This document shows, one piece after another, positions 50,506 to 60,691 of a DNA stretch of 64,000 nt (within the stretch, counting starts at the first letter, position 1; every line of letters begins with the position of its first letter). The position numbers and the translations under genes are program-made. The notes beneath the pieces were generated by a model that was given only the letters and a program-made list of their open reading frames with translations, was not told the DNA's origin and searched no databases. This stretch comes from Austropuccinia psidii (lineage: Eukaryota > Basidiomycota > Pucciniomycetes > Pucciniales > Sphaerophragmiaceae), in NCBI GenBank assembly GCA_023105745.1, contig JALGQZ010000008.1, positions 23,540,866-23,604,865 of the forward strand, written 5' to 3'.

Positions 50506-51460
50506 TGTCAGCCTGTGACTCAAAACCAGAGCACAAGCATGACAGCCAAAATACCATAAATCAATGGTATAGCCAAAATACCACCAAAACATGGAGCTGA
50601 GCCAAATTAGCTCAAAAGGTATCAAAAGAAAGAGGAAACTCACCTCTTCCTGAAAATATAAGTCCCATCACCATAGGACAAGAAATAACAAAGTTATTCC
50701 TGCTCAAAGTCATTGCTGAGCATAAACCTTAATTTTCACCTCTCATCTAAAATCTAGAAGGAGAGGCTTAACCACATCAAATGGGTACTCAAAATGAAGC
50801 TCTAAGCCAGGGCTATCCAATGGTACCAGCCAAACTGAGCTAGCACCAGTATTACTTGAGTTATGGTCAAATTCAGACCAAATAAGGGTGAACAAAACAT
50901 TCACCTCTCATCTAACTTTTACAGTTTTAGTGTGAGATACTTAAAGTGGGGTCTTTTTGGAAAGAGCACAATCAGGGCTATCTGATGGTGCCATCCATTT
51001 CCTCATAACTTAACTACAACAGAAGTTATTGGCCAAACAAGCTCAATACAGCTTTTTGCCCAAACCACGCCAATGTACAAAAATACTTGTACATGGGATA
51101 ACTTTGTCATATTTAATGATAACCATGTCAAGTTGGGTACCATTGTGTAGAGCCCATATAGAGCTATTCAATGAACCAACTCTGAGCTTGATATCTCAAA
51201 AACTGAGAGAGTTATGACCATTTTAAGGTCAAAATCCCACCTGCTGTCATATACAGCCTTACCATGGGATAACACCCCATAATCATGAATATGAGGTGTC
51301 AAATAGACAAAGAAGCATGTTTTTACTTCAATACTTCATATGTCAGTCAATACTGGGGTCCCATACAGTTTCTGTACAGCATTCTACGCGTCATACACGT
51401 CAGAATAAGGCTGTGAGGTCCCCAGATGAAAATTTTCACCCTGTATTGGTGAAAACTGCC

Positions 51461-51486
51461 CAGATGTGGTTTCAAAACCACATCTG
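51461..51486. promoter_or_regulatory. Conserved 26-bp palindrome in family-A LTR
   Basis: Perfect 12-bp arms CAGATGTGGTTT and AAACCACATCTG flank CA. It recurs at 2061-2088, 33013-33038 and 59706-59731, and with small changes at 14739-14767, about 10657 and about 47099. It lies about 115 bp upstream of the TATA-like site, where an upstream activating sequence would be expected. Function is inferred. Confidence 0.6.
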
Positions 51487-51600
51487 AGCCCAATACAGGG
51501 TATACAGGCTGTTTGCAAACCACAAGCCAGTCCTGGAGAGTGAAAAATCTTCACTTCCTCTACGTGGAAAGGTCTAGCAGCCTTTCCACCTCAATTTCAG

Positions 51601-51610
51601 GATAAAAGGA
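51601..51610 (+). promoter_or_regulatory. TATA-like element of the A2 LTR
   Basis: GATAAAAGGA is conserved at the same LTR position in A1 (about 33152), in the 3' LTR of A2 (about 59846) and in the solo LTRs (GATAGAAAGG near 2204, GATAAAAAGG near 10797). It is about 345 bp upstream of the LTR end, which would give an ordinary R-U5 length. Confidence 0.5.
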
Positions 51611-51948
51611 GGGCTTTTCACAGCCAAAAACCTTTCCTCATCCTGCTCTTGAATAACCTACGTATTAAACTGTCAAAAACAACTTTACTCTTGGTTAAAT
51701 AATCAGGTATACTCTTAATTTAAAGTATTGTAGTCTTTATTATTGTAATCCAACAGGTAAAGCTTCACCCAGGGCTTTCAACAGCGCTCACCACCACTAT
51801 ATTTCTATAGTAAAGCCCTTTAAATCTTAAATTAAATCATTTATTATCAATCTTATCATTTTTTAAAACCATTTTTACCGTGTCACAGTCATAGTTAAAG
51901 CTTGTAAATACTCATATACACCTTTATCATAGACTCAGCCTGACATTT

Positions 51949-51960
51949 TGGGGGCCTGGC
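51949..51960 (+). other. Primer-binding region of element A2
   Basis: TGGGGGCCTGGC starts three T residues after the LTR end. It is identical over its first 11 bases to A1 and shares TGGGGGCC with B. Confidence 0.65.
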
Positions 51961-51991
51961 CGTGTTTTTTTTAACTTTTTGGACCTTACAA

Positions 51992-52541
51992 GTAAGTCTT
52001 TTCTCTTTTTCATGACTTATTAACACATCGTTTTATCATTTTTAGGCGTAATTTCTGTTTAAAAATATATATTTTATATATTTTTACCTTTTTTTTTACA
52101 TATACTCATATTCTAAGAGTATTTTTACGTGGCTAATACCCACAGTAATTTATTATTTTTGGCGTGTTTTGCATATAAAAACACATAAGCCACTAATAAA
52201 AGTCCTGTATTCTTGACTGAATAAGGACACCTCTGACTGAAAAACCATCAGTTGAGGGGTGGTCAAGTGTATTGTTAATTCAATAACACTTGTATACAAA
52301 CCACTTCTACAGAATACACTTGCAAACCACAAGTGTATCTGAGGGATACTGGCACACAAACAGTGTGACAGGGTACCAAAAGCTGTAATTCTGACGTGGA
52401 ATTGTTGATTCAACCACACTGTCATTATACAGGGGCATACTGTAATAATATACAAGCCCAGAGGCCATTCTTAGACGTGCAAAACCAGCCATTTAAGAAG
52501 TCTTAACTGACATAAGCCCTCTTTTTCCTGTTTTGATTCAG
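51992..52541 (+). other. Candidate leader intron of element A2
   Basis: A consensus donor GTAAGT at 51992-51997 and a T-rich tract ending TTGATTCAG at 52541 bracket 550 bp with no useful frame. A1 has a matching acceptor (TTGCTTCAG at 25875) and a weaker donor. A closer acceptor, TTTTTAG near 52045, is an alternative. Confidence 0.4.
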
Positions 52542-52869
52542 TGGAAGAAAACTACATCCCACTTGAAACCCAGTGACACCCTCAGAACCAGAGGGCAGCA
52601 AGGGTAAAGGAAAAAGGCTTAGTGAAGGCCTCATTACAGCCAAGAAGTGGACACCAATAGCCACTCAGAGTAGTAGAAAACCACGAAACTCTGCTTCAAT
52701 ACAAGGTAAACCAACCTTAACCACTTGTACAGGGAAGATTACAATTATTAACCCAGTTGTAACCTCCAAAGGCAAACTGCCCAAATCAGCAGATAACAAA
52801 TTTGTACAAGGCACAGTCAAAGATAAATACCCTAAGAACATAAAGTTTTTGACTGCTTGCAAACACTGA
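52542..52869 (+). CDS. A2 first coding segment (gag N-terminus), frameshifted
   Basis: After the acceptor-like CAG the sequence reads [10 protein letters not shown] and then a stop; from 52573 another frame continues with [36 protein letters not shown] and ends TACKH before TGA at 52867-52869. In A1 these two parts are one frame (SFIPLETWSQANTPVTPSEP). A2 lacks 19 bp there, which causes the shift. The segment is Lys-, Ser- and Thr-rich with no named domain. There is no ATG at its start, so it is probably an internal exon or follows an upstream start. An intron from about 52820 to TCAG at 52890 would join it to the gag frame at 52891; A1 has GTTAAATAC at the donor position where A2 has GATAAATAC. 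Confidence 0.5.
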
Positions 52870-53591
52870 TATGTCCCCTGCATACCTCAGAGACCTTGGC
52901 TTCCAAAGGAACCAGCCAGAGGATAGAGCAGGAATGTCTAGAACCAGAAGACCTGAAAGAAGACACATTGGACACAGTGGTGGATGGCAAAACAATGAGG
53001 GAGATAATATCAACCTTGCCATTCACACTCCAATTCAACAGAAACCTCAAACCAGAGGACTGGAAGGATATGGATCAAGTTCTTCAAATCCACCAACTCC
53101 TCAAAGATTTGTTTCAATGGAGCATGGACAACAAGAGGTTCAACCTAGCAACTCACTGGGCAGAACTGGGATCAAGTTGCCAGAAGATCTGTCTCAAAGA
53201 GATAGACTTCAAAGACCTTATGGTGTTCACCAAGGGTTGGAATCCTACCAGGCAGCACAGACTCCTGGAGGCAAGGGCACAGAGGATAAGAGAGAATCAA
53301 GCCACTATCCAAGCTATAGAAGAACAGTTAACCCAGACAGGGCCTACTCAGATTCCTTCAGGTTCACAAGGAGCATGCCAAATCAGCTCTCCAGTGGCTT
53401 CACACCATTCAGAAACCAGAAGATCAGTGGCCAAGAGTCACCATTCTTCACAATTCCAGGAAGTTTCCAGGAGAAGACAAGGCAACAAGGGCAAGAACAA
53501 AGCCTCCTTCAACCAGAGGAGGAAAGAGTCAGACCCCATGATCCAGAAGCTGTTAGATTTGGTAAAAGAAGTACACAAGAACCAGAAGTAG
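52857..53591 (+). CDS. A2 gag N-terminal frame, overlapping the long frame
   Basis: 244 codons from ATG 52857, in a frame different from the long ORF at 52871. It looks like genuine protein: [80 protein letters not shown] and a Lys/Arg-rich end ([20 protein letters not shown]). A1 keeps this frame at 26321-26626. To reach the zinc knuckle and pol it must pass into the long frame by about 53590, by a -1 shift or splicing; no canonical slippery heptamer is seen there. The real translated start may be earlier, joined by splicing to the segment ending near 52820. Which of the two overlapping frames is used is unknown, perhaps both. Confidence 0.6.
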   Translation: MQTLICPLHTSETLASKGTSQRIEQECLEPEDLKEDTLDTVVDGKTMREIISTLPFTLQFNRNLKPEDWKDMDQVLQIHQLLKDLFQWSMDNKRFNLATHWAELGSSCQKICLKEIDFKDLMVFTKGWNPTRQHRLLEARAQRIRENQATIQAIEEQLTQTGPTQIPSGSQGACQISSPVASHHSETRRSVAKSHHSSQFQEVSRRRQGNKGKNKASFNQRRKESDPMIQKLLDLVKEVHKNQK

Positions 53592-56500
53592 TTGTAAACC
53601 ACTCTAGAATCAGTAGTCCTAGTAATAGAAACATTACCCCCACTCAGACTGAAAATAACATTATCACATCTGAGAGTAACATCAACAGTGACACACTGTG
53701 GTTACAAATGTCCCAATATGCTGAGCAATCTGCAAAGCAGGCTACAGAATTTGCAGCTGCCCAAGAGAGGATGAGAAAAACTCAAGCCTCATTGGAGCAG
53801 ATAGTTAAAAACCTTCAGGAAGGATATGCTCAACTGAGCAAAGCCTCTGAAGAAACCAACAAGAGACTGAACCAAGTCTCTGAAGAACAACACCATAGTA
53901 GCAGGGACAGGGAGTGTCTGAACCAAGACATCAACAAATTGTTTGATGCCTACCATAGCTTAAAGCCCCAACCACAAGGCCAAGCTATGGAGAATCCATA
54001 TCAACCAGATGACATCAAACCAGATGCCATGTTGTTGAATAAGGCAAGATCTCCATCACAATACCAGGATGGAGATGGCATGTCTTATTTAGAGAAGGAA
54101 GCCTTGAAACAGCTTCCTGAGGCCTCAAGCTGGCCCAAATTCTCTGGATCAGGAGAATATGATCATATGGAACTCATAGATTATATTGATGGACTCTTCA
54201 TTGATGTACCAAGCATACCAGATTACTGGATTACTGCTAGACTGAATACTGCATTTAAAGGTCATGCAAGTATATGGTACACTGAAATGAAAGAAATCCA
54301 TGGCAGAAGAAATTGGCCATGGTGGAAGAGTCAAATAATCCAAAAGTACAGTAATGGAACTTGGATATGGCAAAAGACCATGTCATTTGAAAATGACAAA
54401 TACTCTGTGGACAAAGATCCATATGAGTGGTGTCTTAGACAGTCTAAAAGACTTAAAGCCATTGATCCTCAAATGAACATTCAAATGAGGAATCATAAAC
54501 TTCTGACACAACTGCCAGGAGAACTAGAGCATGCAGTAAAATGCAGATGCAACCAAAATTGCACTCTAGATGATATAGCCAATACCTTACAAGACATAAG
54601 GAACAGGACTAATATAGGGAAATTCACCCCATATAGGAGCAATAGTTTCAAAGAGAAACAACCTTTCAGGGTAGAGTTTAAAGACAAACCCAGAGAAAGA
54701 GTGGCAGAAGTGGCAAAAAAGAAGAATTCTTGTCACAATTGTGGTTCAACAGACCACTATGCCAACAACTGTCCAAAAGCAAAGAAGAAAGTCTATGCTA
54801 TAGAAAAAGTCCCTGAAGAAGAACCTCCAACAGAGGATTCTGAATCAGACTCTATGGGAGATGCCATCAGAGAACCATCTGATGAGGATCAAGACCCAAG
54901 AGAGGAATTCCTAGTGGAATACCAAGAGGAAACCCCACTAGAAATCCAGGATATACAGTTGGAAGCAGGCATGCCACAAGACACTGCCAACAAGAACTTG
55001 TGTAAACATACACAAGATGCACAAACATTCCTGGTTACACCAACAAAAGGAATGGCATATATACATGGAACAGCCACAAAAATGACTGTATGTATTGACA
55101 ATGCCCAGCACCCACTGATCATTGACAGTGGAGCACATTGCTCCATAGTGGCCAGAAATTATCTGGATAACCACTTCCCAAACTGGGAAAAAGAACTCTT
55201 GCCCACCAGGGCAAAGAACTTTAAGAGTGCATCTGGAAAGATGACCTCTATTGGGACAATTATCAAAGAGATAATTATACCCCACAGAAAAGGTAATATC
55301 AGACTCAACCCAGAGTTTGTAGTGCTTGAAGATGCCCACATCCAAGGATTTTTACTGGGAACAGATTACCAGAGGATGTATGGCATAGATATTTACAATA
55401 GTAAAAATAGGCATATTACCATTGGTACTAACAAGGAAAAGAAATTTTCTCTTGATATATACCAGATATCTTCCCAGGACCCACTGGAAGAACTTCTGAA
55501 AGAATTCAGAGAGGGACAGTTTAGCACTACCCTCACCAGTAAACAAAAGCTAAGTTTACTGAAGATGCTGAGGAAGAATAGACCAGCATTTGCCATTGGT
55601 GAAGAACCATTAGGCAAGATCAAAGGCCATGATATAGAACTATATCTGGATGTAGAAAGGCCTTATCCACCCATGTTAAGGAGACCTCCTTACCCAGCAA
55701 GTCTGGAGACCAGGAAAGAGATTGAGAAACATATCAATGAACTCCTAGACATGGATATCATTAGGAAGATTGGACATAATGAAATAGTGGAAATCACCAC
55801 TCCTGTCCTAATCACCTGGCATGATGGCAAGTCTAGATTGTGTGGAGATTTCAGAGCCCTGAATAACTACACAAAAGCAGACAGGTACCCTATACCAAGG
55901 ATACCTCATGCCTTGGATAAGCTAGCCAAAGCCAAATACATAACCAAGATGGATTGTATGAAAGGCTTCCACCAAAATGGAGTTAAACCAAACTCCATGA
56001 AGTTGCTCAGAATAATATGCCATATGGGCATATATGAGTATACCAGGATGCCATTTGGCATCAAGAATGCACCAGCCCACTTCCAAAGGATGATGGACAC
56101 CATATTTCAAGAAGAAATAATGGAAGGCTGGATGGTAGTGTATATTGATGATATCATTATATACTCAGAGACATGGGAAGACCATGTACAATACATAGAC
56201 AGAGTGCTAAGTAAATTTACACCCATTAATCTGAAAATTTCACTTAAAAAGTGTAATTTTGGCCAACAAGAGCTACTAGCTCTAGGACACAAAGTCTCAG
56301 GCCTTAGTCTGGCAATTGACCAGAACAAAGTAGCAGCAGTACTGCAAAAGCCAGTACCAAAGAACATCAAAGAGATGCAATCTTTTCTTGGATTTGCTAG
56401 CTACTATAGAAACCACATCAAAAACTTTGCCCACATAACTAGTAGTTTATACAAGTTATGCTCAAAGGATGTAGTTTTTGAAATAACCAAGGAAAGGAGG

Positions 56501-58726
56501 GATGCATATGAGAGGATCAAATATGAACTCACAAATGCACCTGTACTCATCTTGCCTGACTTTGAACTACCATTCAAGCTATATATAGATGCAGCATGCA
56601 GCCAAGGCTTGGGAGCAGCCCTTCACCAAAGACAAATTGTGGATGGTGAACCAAGAGAAGGTGTAATATGTTACATCTCCAGGCAGCTGAAAGATTCAGA
56701 AGCCAGGTATGGGGCCACCCAGACAGAATGTCTATGTCTAGTCTGGGCTCTAGAAAAACTCCATTATTATTTGGAGGGTGCAGTCTTTGAAGTCTACACA
56801 GACTGCACAGCCTTGAAGTCTTTACTAAACATGAAGACTACTAATAGACACATGCTGAGATGGCAAATAGCCATCCAGGAGTATAGAGGGAACATGACCA
56901 TCATATACAAGGAAGGTAAAAGCCATACCAATGCAGATGGCCTTAGCAGATGGCCACTGGACAATTTCAAAAGCAATCCAGCTTATGACCCTGAAGTAGC
57001 TGCAAAAATTCCTATCCACTTTATGGAAATAAATAGGAAGAAGAACTTCAGATTCTCTGAATGGGCACCAGGGAGTGGTACCCTTGACAGTGGAAACACT
57101 GATTCAGAAGGGACAGAAACCCCCATACTGGGAATAAGTTCCTCAGCACTGCACAATGAATTTTTCAATGCAGTGCTGAAATCATATGCTAAACACAAAC
57201 AGTGTAGCATACTACTCCAACTCCTTCAACAAAAATACAGGAGCCCAGAACTGGAAACCCAGCTGGAGGAACCCTGGTTGAGGGCCTATAAGGACAATAA
57301 ATTCTTCCTTATAGATGGCCTGATTTATCACAGAGATAAGCACACCAGTGCACTCACAGTGATAGACAGAGACCACATCTCTTTAATCCTGCAGGAATGC
57401 CATGACTGCCCCTACATGGGACACATGAGTGAAGACAGGACCAAAGAGAGGGTAGCAAGCACAGCTTGGTGGCCCAAGTGGGAGCAAGAGTTGAGTGAAT
57501 ACATCAGCACTTGTGAAAGATGCCAAAAGGCAAATAGAAAGCATGGGAAGAAATATGGGTTGCTTCAACACATAGAAGAACCCAAACACCCATGGGAAAC
57601 CATCAACATGGACTGGGTCACAGGACTTGTCCCAGGAGGCAAAGAAAACTACAATGCCTGCCTAATAATAGTTGATAGGTTCAGCAAGAGCATGAGATGT
57701 CTACCATGCCATAAAGAGGACACAGCCATGGACACTGCTCTGTTATTTTGGAATAACATCATATCCACCTGTGGAGTCCCTAAGATCATAATTAGTGACA
57801 GGGACCCAAAATTCACATCTGAATTTTGGACCAATTTGTATGACATGCTAGGCACCAAGCTTGCTTTTTCCACAGCTTACCATCCACAAACAGATGGCCT
57901 AGCTGAGAGGATGATCCAAACAATGGAGGACATCCTCAGGAGGTTCTGTGCCTATGGCATGGAATACAAGGACCATGAGGGATATACCCATGATTGGGTC
58001 ACCCTCTTACCAGCAGTCCAACTGGCTTATAATACAAGCCAGCACTCTACCACAGGAAAAACACCTGCACTGGTAGAGAAAGGGTGGAATCCCCTGTTAC
58101 CTGTGGATCACTTGAAGAAAAATCTCCTGACCATCCACCCCACAGCCAAAGACTTCCATGATATGTGGAAGAAAGCCTGTGATACTGCTGCCAAATGCAT
58201 AGCTGAGGCCAAAGAGTATAATAAGCAAAGGTGGGACAAATCACATATGGAACCTGACTTCAAGGAAGGGGACCAGGTGCTAGTGTCTACACTGAACTTT
58301 AACAATCTCAAAGGACCTAAGAAAATGAGAGACTCATTTGTAGGGCCCTTCACTATCATTAAGTTGATAGGGAAGAATGCAGTAGAAGTCAAGCTCACTG
58401 AGGAGTTTTCTAGGAAACACCCAGTCTTCCCAGTGAGCCTGGTCAAACCATACTTCCAAACAGAGGAGGATAAATTCCCCTCCAGGAAGAAAAACATCAC
58501 TCCACCAGAAATAGTGGAAGTAGAAGACTCTCCTGGACCTGTGAGTAAAATCATCAGGGCCAGAAAAATCAGACTTAATGGGAGGGATCAGAGACAATAC
58601 GTAGTCAGATTCAAGAACCAGACAGCTGACAAAGACAAATGGTTGGCAGAGGATGCCATACCAGATGGGAACCTTCATTTAAGGAGATTCAGAGCCTCAA
58701 GGAGGACTGAACAGTCTCATCTATGA
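52871..58726 (+). CDS. A2 Ty3/Gypsy gag-pol polyprotein, chromovirus type
   Basis: 1951 codons without a stop. Residues 1-240 overlap the other gag frame. Residues 260-400 are coiled-coil-like, then a capsid-like part ([20 protein letters not shown]). Zinc knuckle C621, C624, H629, C634. Protease DSG 752-754. Reverse transcriptase about 950-1140 with catalytic D1028 and the YIDD box 1091-1094. RNase H with D1240 ([16 protein letters not shown]). Integrase: zinc site H1511, H1518, C1548, C1551; catalytic D1581, D1643 and E1679, the last two 35 residues apart. GPF box 1825-1827 and a C-terminal chromodomain about 1885-1945 ([20 protein letters not shown]). Such a protein packages RNA, matures itself, makes cDNA and integrates it; chromodomains of this group can direct insertion to silent chromatin. 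All catalytic residues are present, so this copy could supply enzymes, though its 5' gag segment is damaged. Confidence 0.95.
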   Translation: MSPAYLRDLGFQRNQPEDRAGMSRTRRPERRHIGHSGGWQNNEGDNINLAIHTPIQQKPQTRGLEGYGSSSSNPPTPQRFVSMEHGQQEVQPSNSLGRTGIKLPEDLSQRDRLQRPYGVHQGLESYQAAQTPGGKGTEDKRESSHYPSYRRTVNPDRAYSDSFRFTRSMPNQLSSGFTPFRNQKISGQESPFFTIPGSFQEKTRQQGQEQSLLQPEEERVRPHDPEAVRFGKRSTQEPEVVVNHSRISSPSNRNITPTQTENNIITSESNINSDTLWLQMSQYAEQSAKQATEFAAAQERMRKTQASLEQIVKNLQEGYAQLSKASEETNKRLNQVSEEQHHSSRDRECLNQDINKLFDAYHSLKPQPQGQAMENPYQPDDIKPDAMLLNKARSPSQYQDGDGMSYLEKEALKQLPEASSWPKFSGSGEYDHMELIDYIDGLFIDVPSIPDYWITARLNTAFKGHASIWYTEMKEIHGRRNWPWWKSQIIQKYSNGTWIWQKTMSFENDKYSVDKDPYEWCLRQSKRLKAIDPQMNIQMRNHKLLTQLPGELEHAVKCRCNQNCTLDDIANTLQDIRNRTNIGKFTPYRSNSFKEKQPFRVEFKDKPRERVAEVAKKKNSCHNCGSTDHYANNCPKAKKKVYAIEKVPEEEPPTEDSESDSMGDAIREPSDEDQDPREEFLVEYQEETPLEIQDIQLEAGMPQDTANKNLCKHTQDAQTFLVTPTKGMAYIHGTATKMTVCIDNAQHPLIIDSGAHCSIVARNYLDNHFPNWEKELLPTRAKNFKSASGKMTSIGTIIKEIIIPHRKGNIRLNPEFVVLEDAHIQGFLLGTDYQRMYGIDIYNSKNRHITIGTNKEKKFSLDIYQISSQDPLEELLKEFREGQFSTTLTSKQKLSLLKMLRKNRPAFAIGEEPLGKIKGHDIELYLDVERPYPPMLRRPPYPASLETRKEIEKHINELLDMDIIRKIGHNEIVEITTPVLITWHDGKSRLCGDFRALNNYTKADRYPIPRIPHALDKLAKAKYITKMDCMKGFHQNGVKPNSMKLLRIICHMGIYEYTRMPFGIKNAPAHFQRMMDTIFQEEIMEGWMVVYIDDIIIYSETWEDHVQYIDRVLSKFTPINLKISLKKCNFGQQELLALGHKVSGLSLAIDQNKVAAVLQKPVPKNIKEMQSFLGFASYYRNHIKNFAHITSSLYKLCSKDVVFEITKERRDAYERIKYELTNAPVLILPDFELPFKLYIDAACSQGLGAALHQRQIVDGEPREGVICYISRQLKDSEARYGATQTECLCLVWALEKLHYYLEGAVFEVYTDCTALKSLLNMKTTNRHMLRWQIAIQEYRGNMTIIYKEGKSHTNADGLSRWPLDNFKSNPAYDPEVAAKIPIHFMEINRKKNFRFSEWAPGSGTLDSGNTDSEGTETPILGISSSALHNEFFNAVLKSYAKHKQCSILLQLLQQKYRSPELETQLEEPWLRAYKDNKFFLIDGLIYHRDKHTSALTVIDRDHISLILQECHDCPYMGHMSEDRTKERVASTAWWPKWEQELSEYISTCERCQKANRKHGKKYGLLQHIEEPKHPWETINMDWVTGLVPGGKENYNACLIIVDRFSKSMRCLPCHKEDTAMDTALLFWNNIISTCGVPKIIISDRDPKFTSEFWTNLYDMLGTKLAFSTAYHPQTDGLAERMIQTMEDILRRFCAYGMEYKDHEGYTHDWVTLLPAVQLAYNTSQHSTTGKTPALVEKGWNPLLPVDHLKKNLLTIHPTAKDFHDMWKKACDTAAKCIAEAKEYNKQRWDKSHMEPDFKEGDQVLVSTLNFNNLKGPKKMRDSFVGPFTIIKLIGKNAVEVKLTEEFSRKHPVFPVSLVKPYFQTEEDKFPSRKKNITPPEIVEVEDSPGPVSKIIRARKIRLNGRDQRQYVVRFKNQTADKDKWLAEDAIPDGNLHLRRFRASRRTEQSHL

Positions 58727-58738
58727 TGAGCCTTTTTT

Positions 58739-58750
58739 AGAGGGAGGGTA
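58739..58750 (+). other. Polypurine tract of element A2
   Basis: AGAGGGAGGGTA follows a T run and abuts the 3' LTR at 58751, 12 bases after the polyprotein stop region. Confidence 0.85.
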
Positions 58751-60190
58751 TGTCAGCCTGTGACTCAAAACCAGAGCACAAGCATGACAGCCAAAATACC
58801 ATAAATCAATGGTATAGCCAAAATACCACCAAAACATGGAGCTGAGCCAAATTAGCTCAAAAGGTATCAAAAGAAAGAGGAAACTCACCTCTTCCTGAAA
58901 ATATAAGTCCCATCACCATAGGACAAGAAATAACAAAGTTATTCCTGCTCAAAGTCATTGCTGAGCATAAACCTTAATTTTCACCTCTCATCTAAAATCT
59001 AGAAGGAGAGGCTTAACCACATCAAATGGGTACTCAAAATGAAGCTCTAAGCCAGGGCTATCCAATGGTACCAGCCAAACTGAGCTAGCACCAGTATTAC
59101 TTGAGTTATGGTCAAATTCAGACCAAATAAGGGTGAACAAAACATTCACCTCTCATCTAACTTTTACAGTTTTAGTGTGAGATACTTAAAGTGGGGTCTT
59201 TTTGGAAAGAGCACAATCAGGGCTATCTGATGGTGCCATCCATTTCCTCATAACTTAACTACAACAGACGTTATTGGCCAAACAAGCTCAATACAGATTT
59301 TTGCCCAAACCACGCCAATGTACAAAAATACTTGTACATGGGATAACTTTGTCATATTTCATGATAACCATGTCAAGTTGGGTACCATTGTGTAGAGCCC
59401 ATATAGAGCTATTCAATGAACCAACTCTGAGCTTGATATCTCAAAAACTGAGAGAGTTATGACCATTTTAAGGTCAAAATCCCACCTGCTGTCATATACA
59501 GCCTTACCATGGGATAACACCCCATAATCATGAATATGAGGTGTCAAATAGACGAAGAAGCATGTTTTTACTTCAATACCTCATATGTCAGTCAATACTG
59601 GGGTCCCATACAGTTTCTGTACAGCATTCTACGCGTCATACACGTCAGAATCAGGCTGTGAGGTCCCCAGATGAAAAGTTTCACCCTGTATTGGTGAAAA
59701 CTGCCCAGATGTGGTTTCAAAACCACATCTGAGCCCAATACAGGGTATACAGGCTGTTTGCAAACCACAAGCCAGTCCTGGAGAGTGAAAAATCTTCACT
59801 TCCTCTACGTGGAAAGGTCTAGCAGCCTTTCCACCTCAATTTCAGGATAAAAGGAGGGCTTTTCACAGCCAAAAACCTTTCCTCATCCTGCTCTTGAATA
59901 ACCTACGTAGTAAAATGTCAAAAACAGTTTTACTCTTGGTTAAATAATCAGGTATACTCTTAATTTAAAGTATTGTAGTCTTTATTATTGTAATCCAACA
60001 GGTAAAGCTGCACCCAGGGCTTTCAACAGCGCTCACCACCACTATATTTCTATAGTAAAGCCCTTTAAATCTTAAATTAAATCATTTATTATCAATCTTA
60101 TCATCTTTTAAAACCATTTTTACCGTGTCACAGTCATAGTTAAAGCTTGTAAATACTCATATACACCTTTATCATAGACTCAGCCTGACA
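58751..60190 (+). repeat. 3' LTR of element A2
   Basis: 1440 bp, same length as the 5' copy. Differences cluster in the second half, for example at 59268, 59299, 59554 and 59907-59934. It ends CAGCCTGACA, followed by ATAAA. Confidence 0.96.
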
Positions 60191-60675
60191 ATAAATGTCC
60201 TTAACAATACCATAAATGGCATTAACAATCCCATTGATGGCATTAAGAATGCCATTTATGGAATTAATAATGGCATTTATGTCATTAAAAATGCCATTTA
60301 TGGAATTAATAATGGCATTTATGGAATTAATAATGGCATTTATGTCATTAAAAATGCCATTTATGGAATTCATAATGGCATTTATGGCATTAAAAATGCC
60401 ATTTGTGGCATTAAAAATCCCATTTTTGGCATTAAAAATGCCCTTTGTGGCATTAACAATTCCATTTTTGGCATTAAAAATGCCATTTATGGCATTGATA
60501 ATGCCATTTATTGCATTAAAAATGCCATTTATAGCATTGATAATTCCCTTTATTGCATGGATAATTCCATTTATGGCATTAATAATTACCTCTAATGCAT
60601 TGATAATGCCATTTATGGCATTAATAATGCCATTTATTGCATTTATAATGCCATTAATGGCCTTCAAAATGCCAT
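60191..60675. repeat. 21-bp minisatellite, main block
   Basis: About 23 imperfect units of 21 bp, each built on AATGCCAT, TTA or TTT, and ATGGCATT, so every unit is nearly its own inverted repeat. Because 21 is a multiple of 3 and the unit lacks stops, both strands are open over hundreds of bases. Confidence 0.9.
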
Positions 60676-60691
60676 AATAGCCATATTTCAT
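60196..60691 (-). CDS. Heptad-repeat open frame, split by A2 (doubtful gene)
   Basis: Minus-strand frame from ATG 60691 codes for repeats of seven residues such as NAINGII, with MKYGYYGILK at the start. Joining 60196 to 50505 across the target duplication keeps the frame and runs to a stop at 50318, giving about 227 codons before A2 arrived. The product would be a monotonous hydrophobic/Asn heptad repeat. The plus strand is also open (MPFMALI-type repeats), so this may only reflect a 21-bp repeat without stops. No start context, intron or neighbour supports expression. Confidence 0.2.

Larger units (their letters stand above)
50506..51945 (+). repeat. 5' LTR of element A2
   Basis: TGTCAGCCTGTGACTC to ACTCAGCCTGACA. 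As the 5' copy it should drive transcription. Candidate promoter parts are listed separately. CpG-bearing ACGCGTC and ACACGTC (51386-51401) are retained. Confidence 0.96.
50506..60190 (+). mobile_element. Ty3/Gypsy chromovirus A2, young, nearly intact
   Basis: 9685 bp with two 1440-bp LTRs. By hand count the LTRs differ at about 13 positions (0.9 percent), and their first 500 bp are identical as far as I can see. Primer region, polypurine tract and a 1951-codon open frame are present. Flanks are ATGAA (50501-50505) and ATAAA (60191-60195), a duplication with one mismatch. It inserted into the 21-bp minisatellite. CpG sites lost in older family-A copies persist. A 19-bp deletion near 52570 relative to A1 breaks the first gag segment, so it may not be fully autonomous. 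Confidence 0.96.

Noticed and set aside
54149..58678. Many minus-strand open frames of 60-148 codons inside A2
   Set aside because: They are the reverse reading of the intact A2 polyprotein, with no motif of their own.
50506..60190. A2 as a previously undescribed defence or novel enzymatic system
   Set aside because: Every domain belongs to a standard chromodomain Ty3 element; only the overlapping 5' frames are unusual.
60216..60677. Plus-strand 153-codon frame of MPFMALI-type repeats
   Set aside because: It is the opposite strand of the 21-bp repeat; openness follows from a stop-free unit of 21 bp, and nothing supports a gene.
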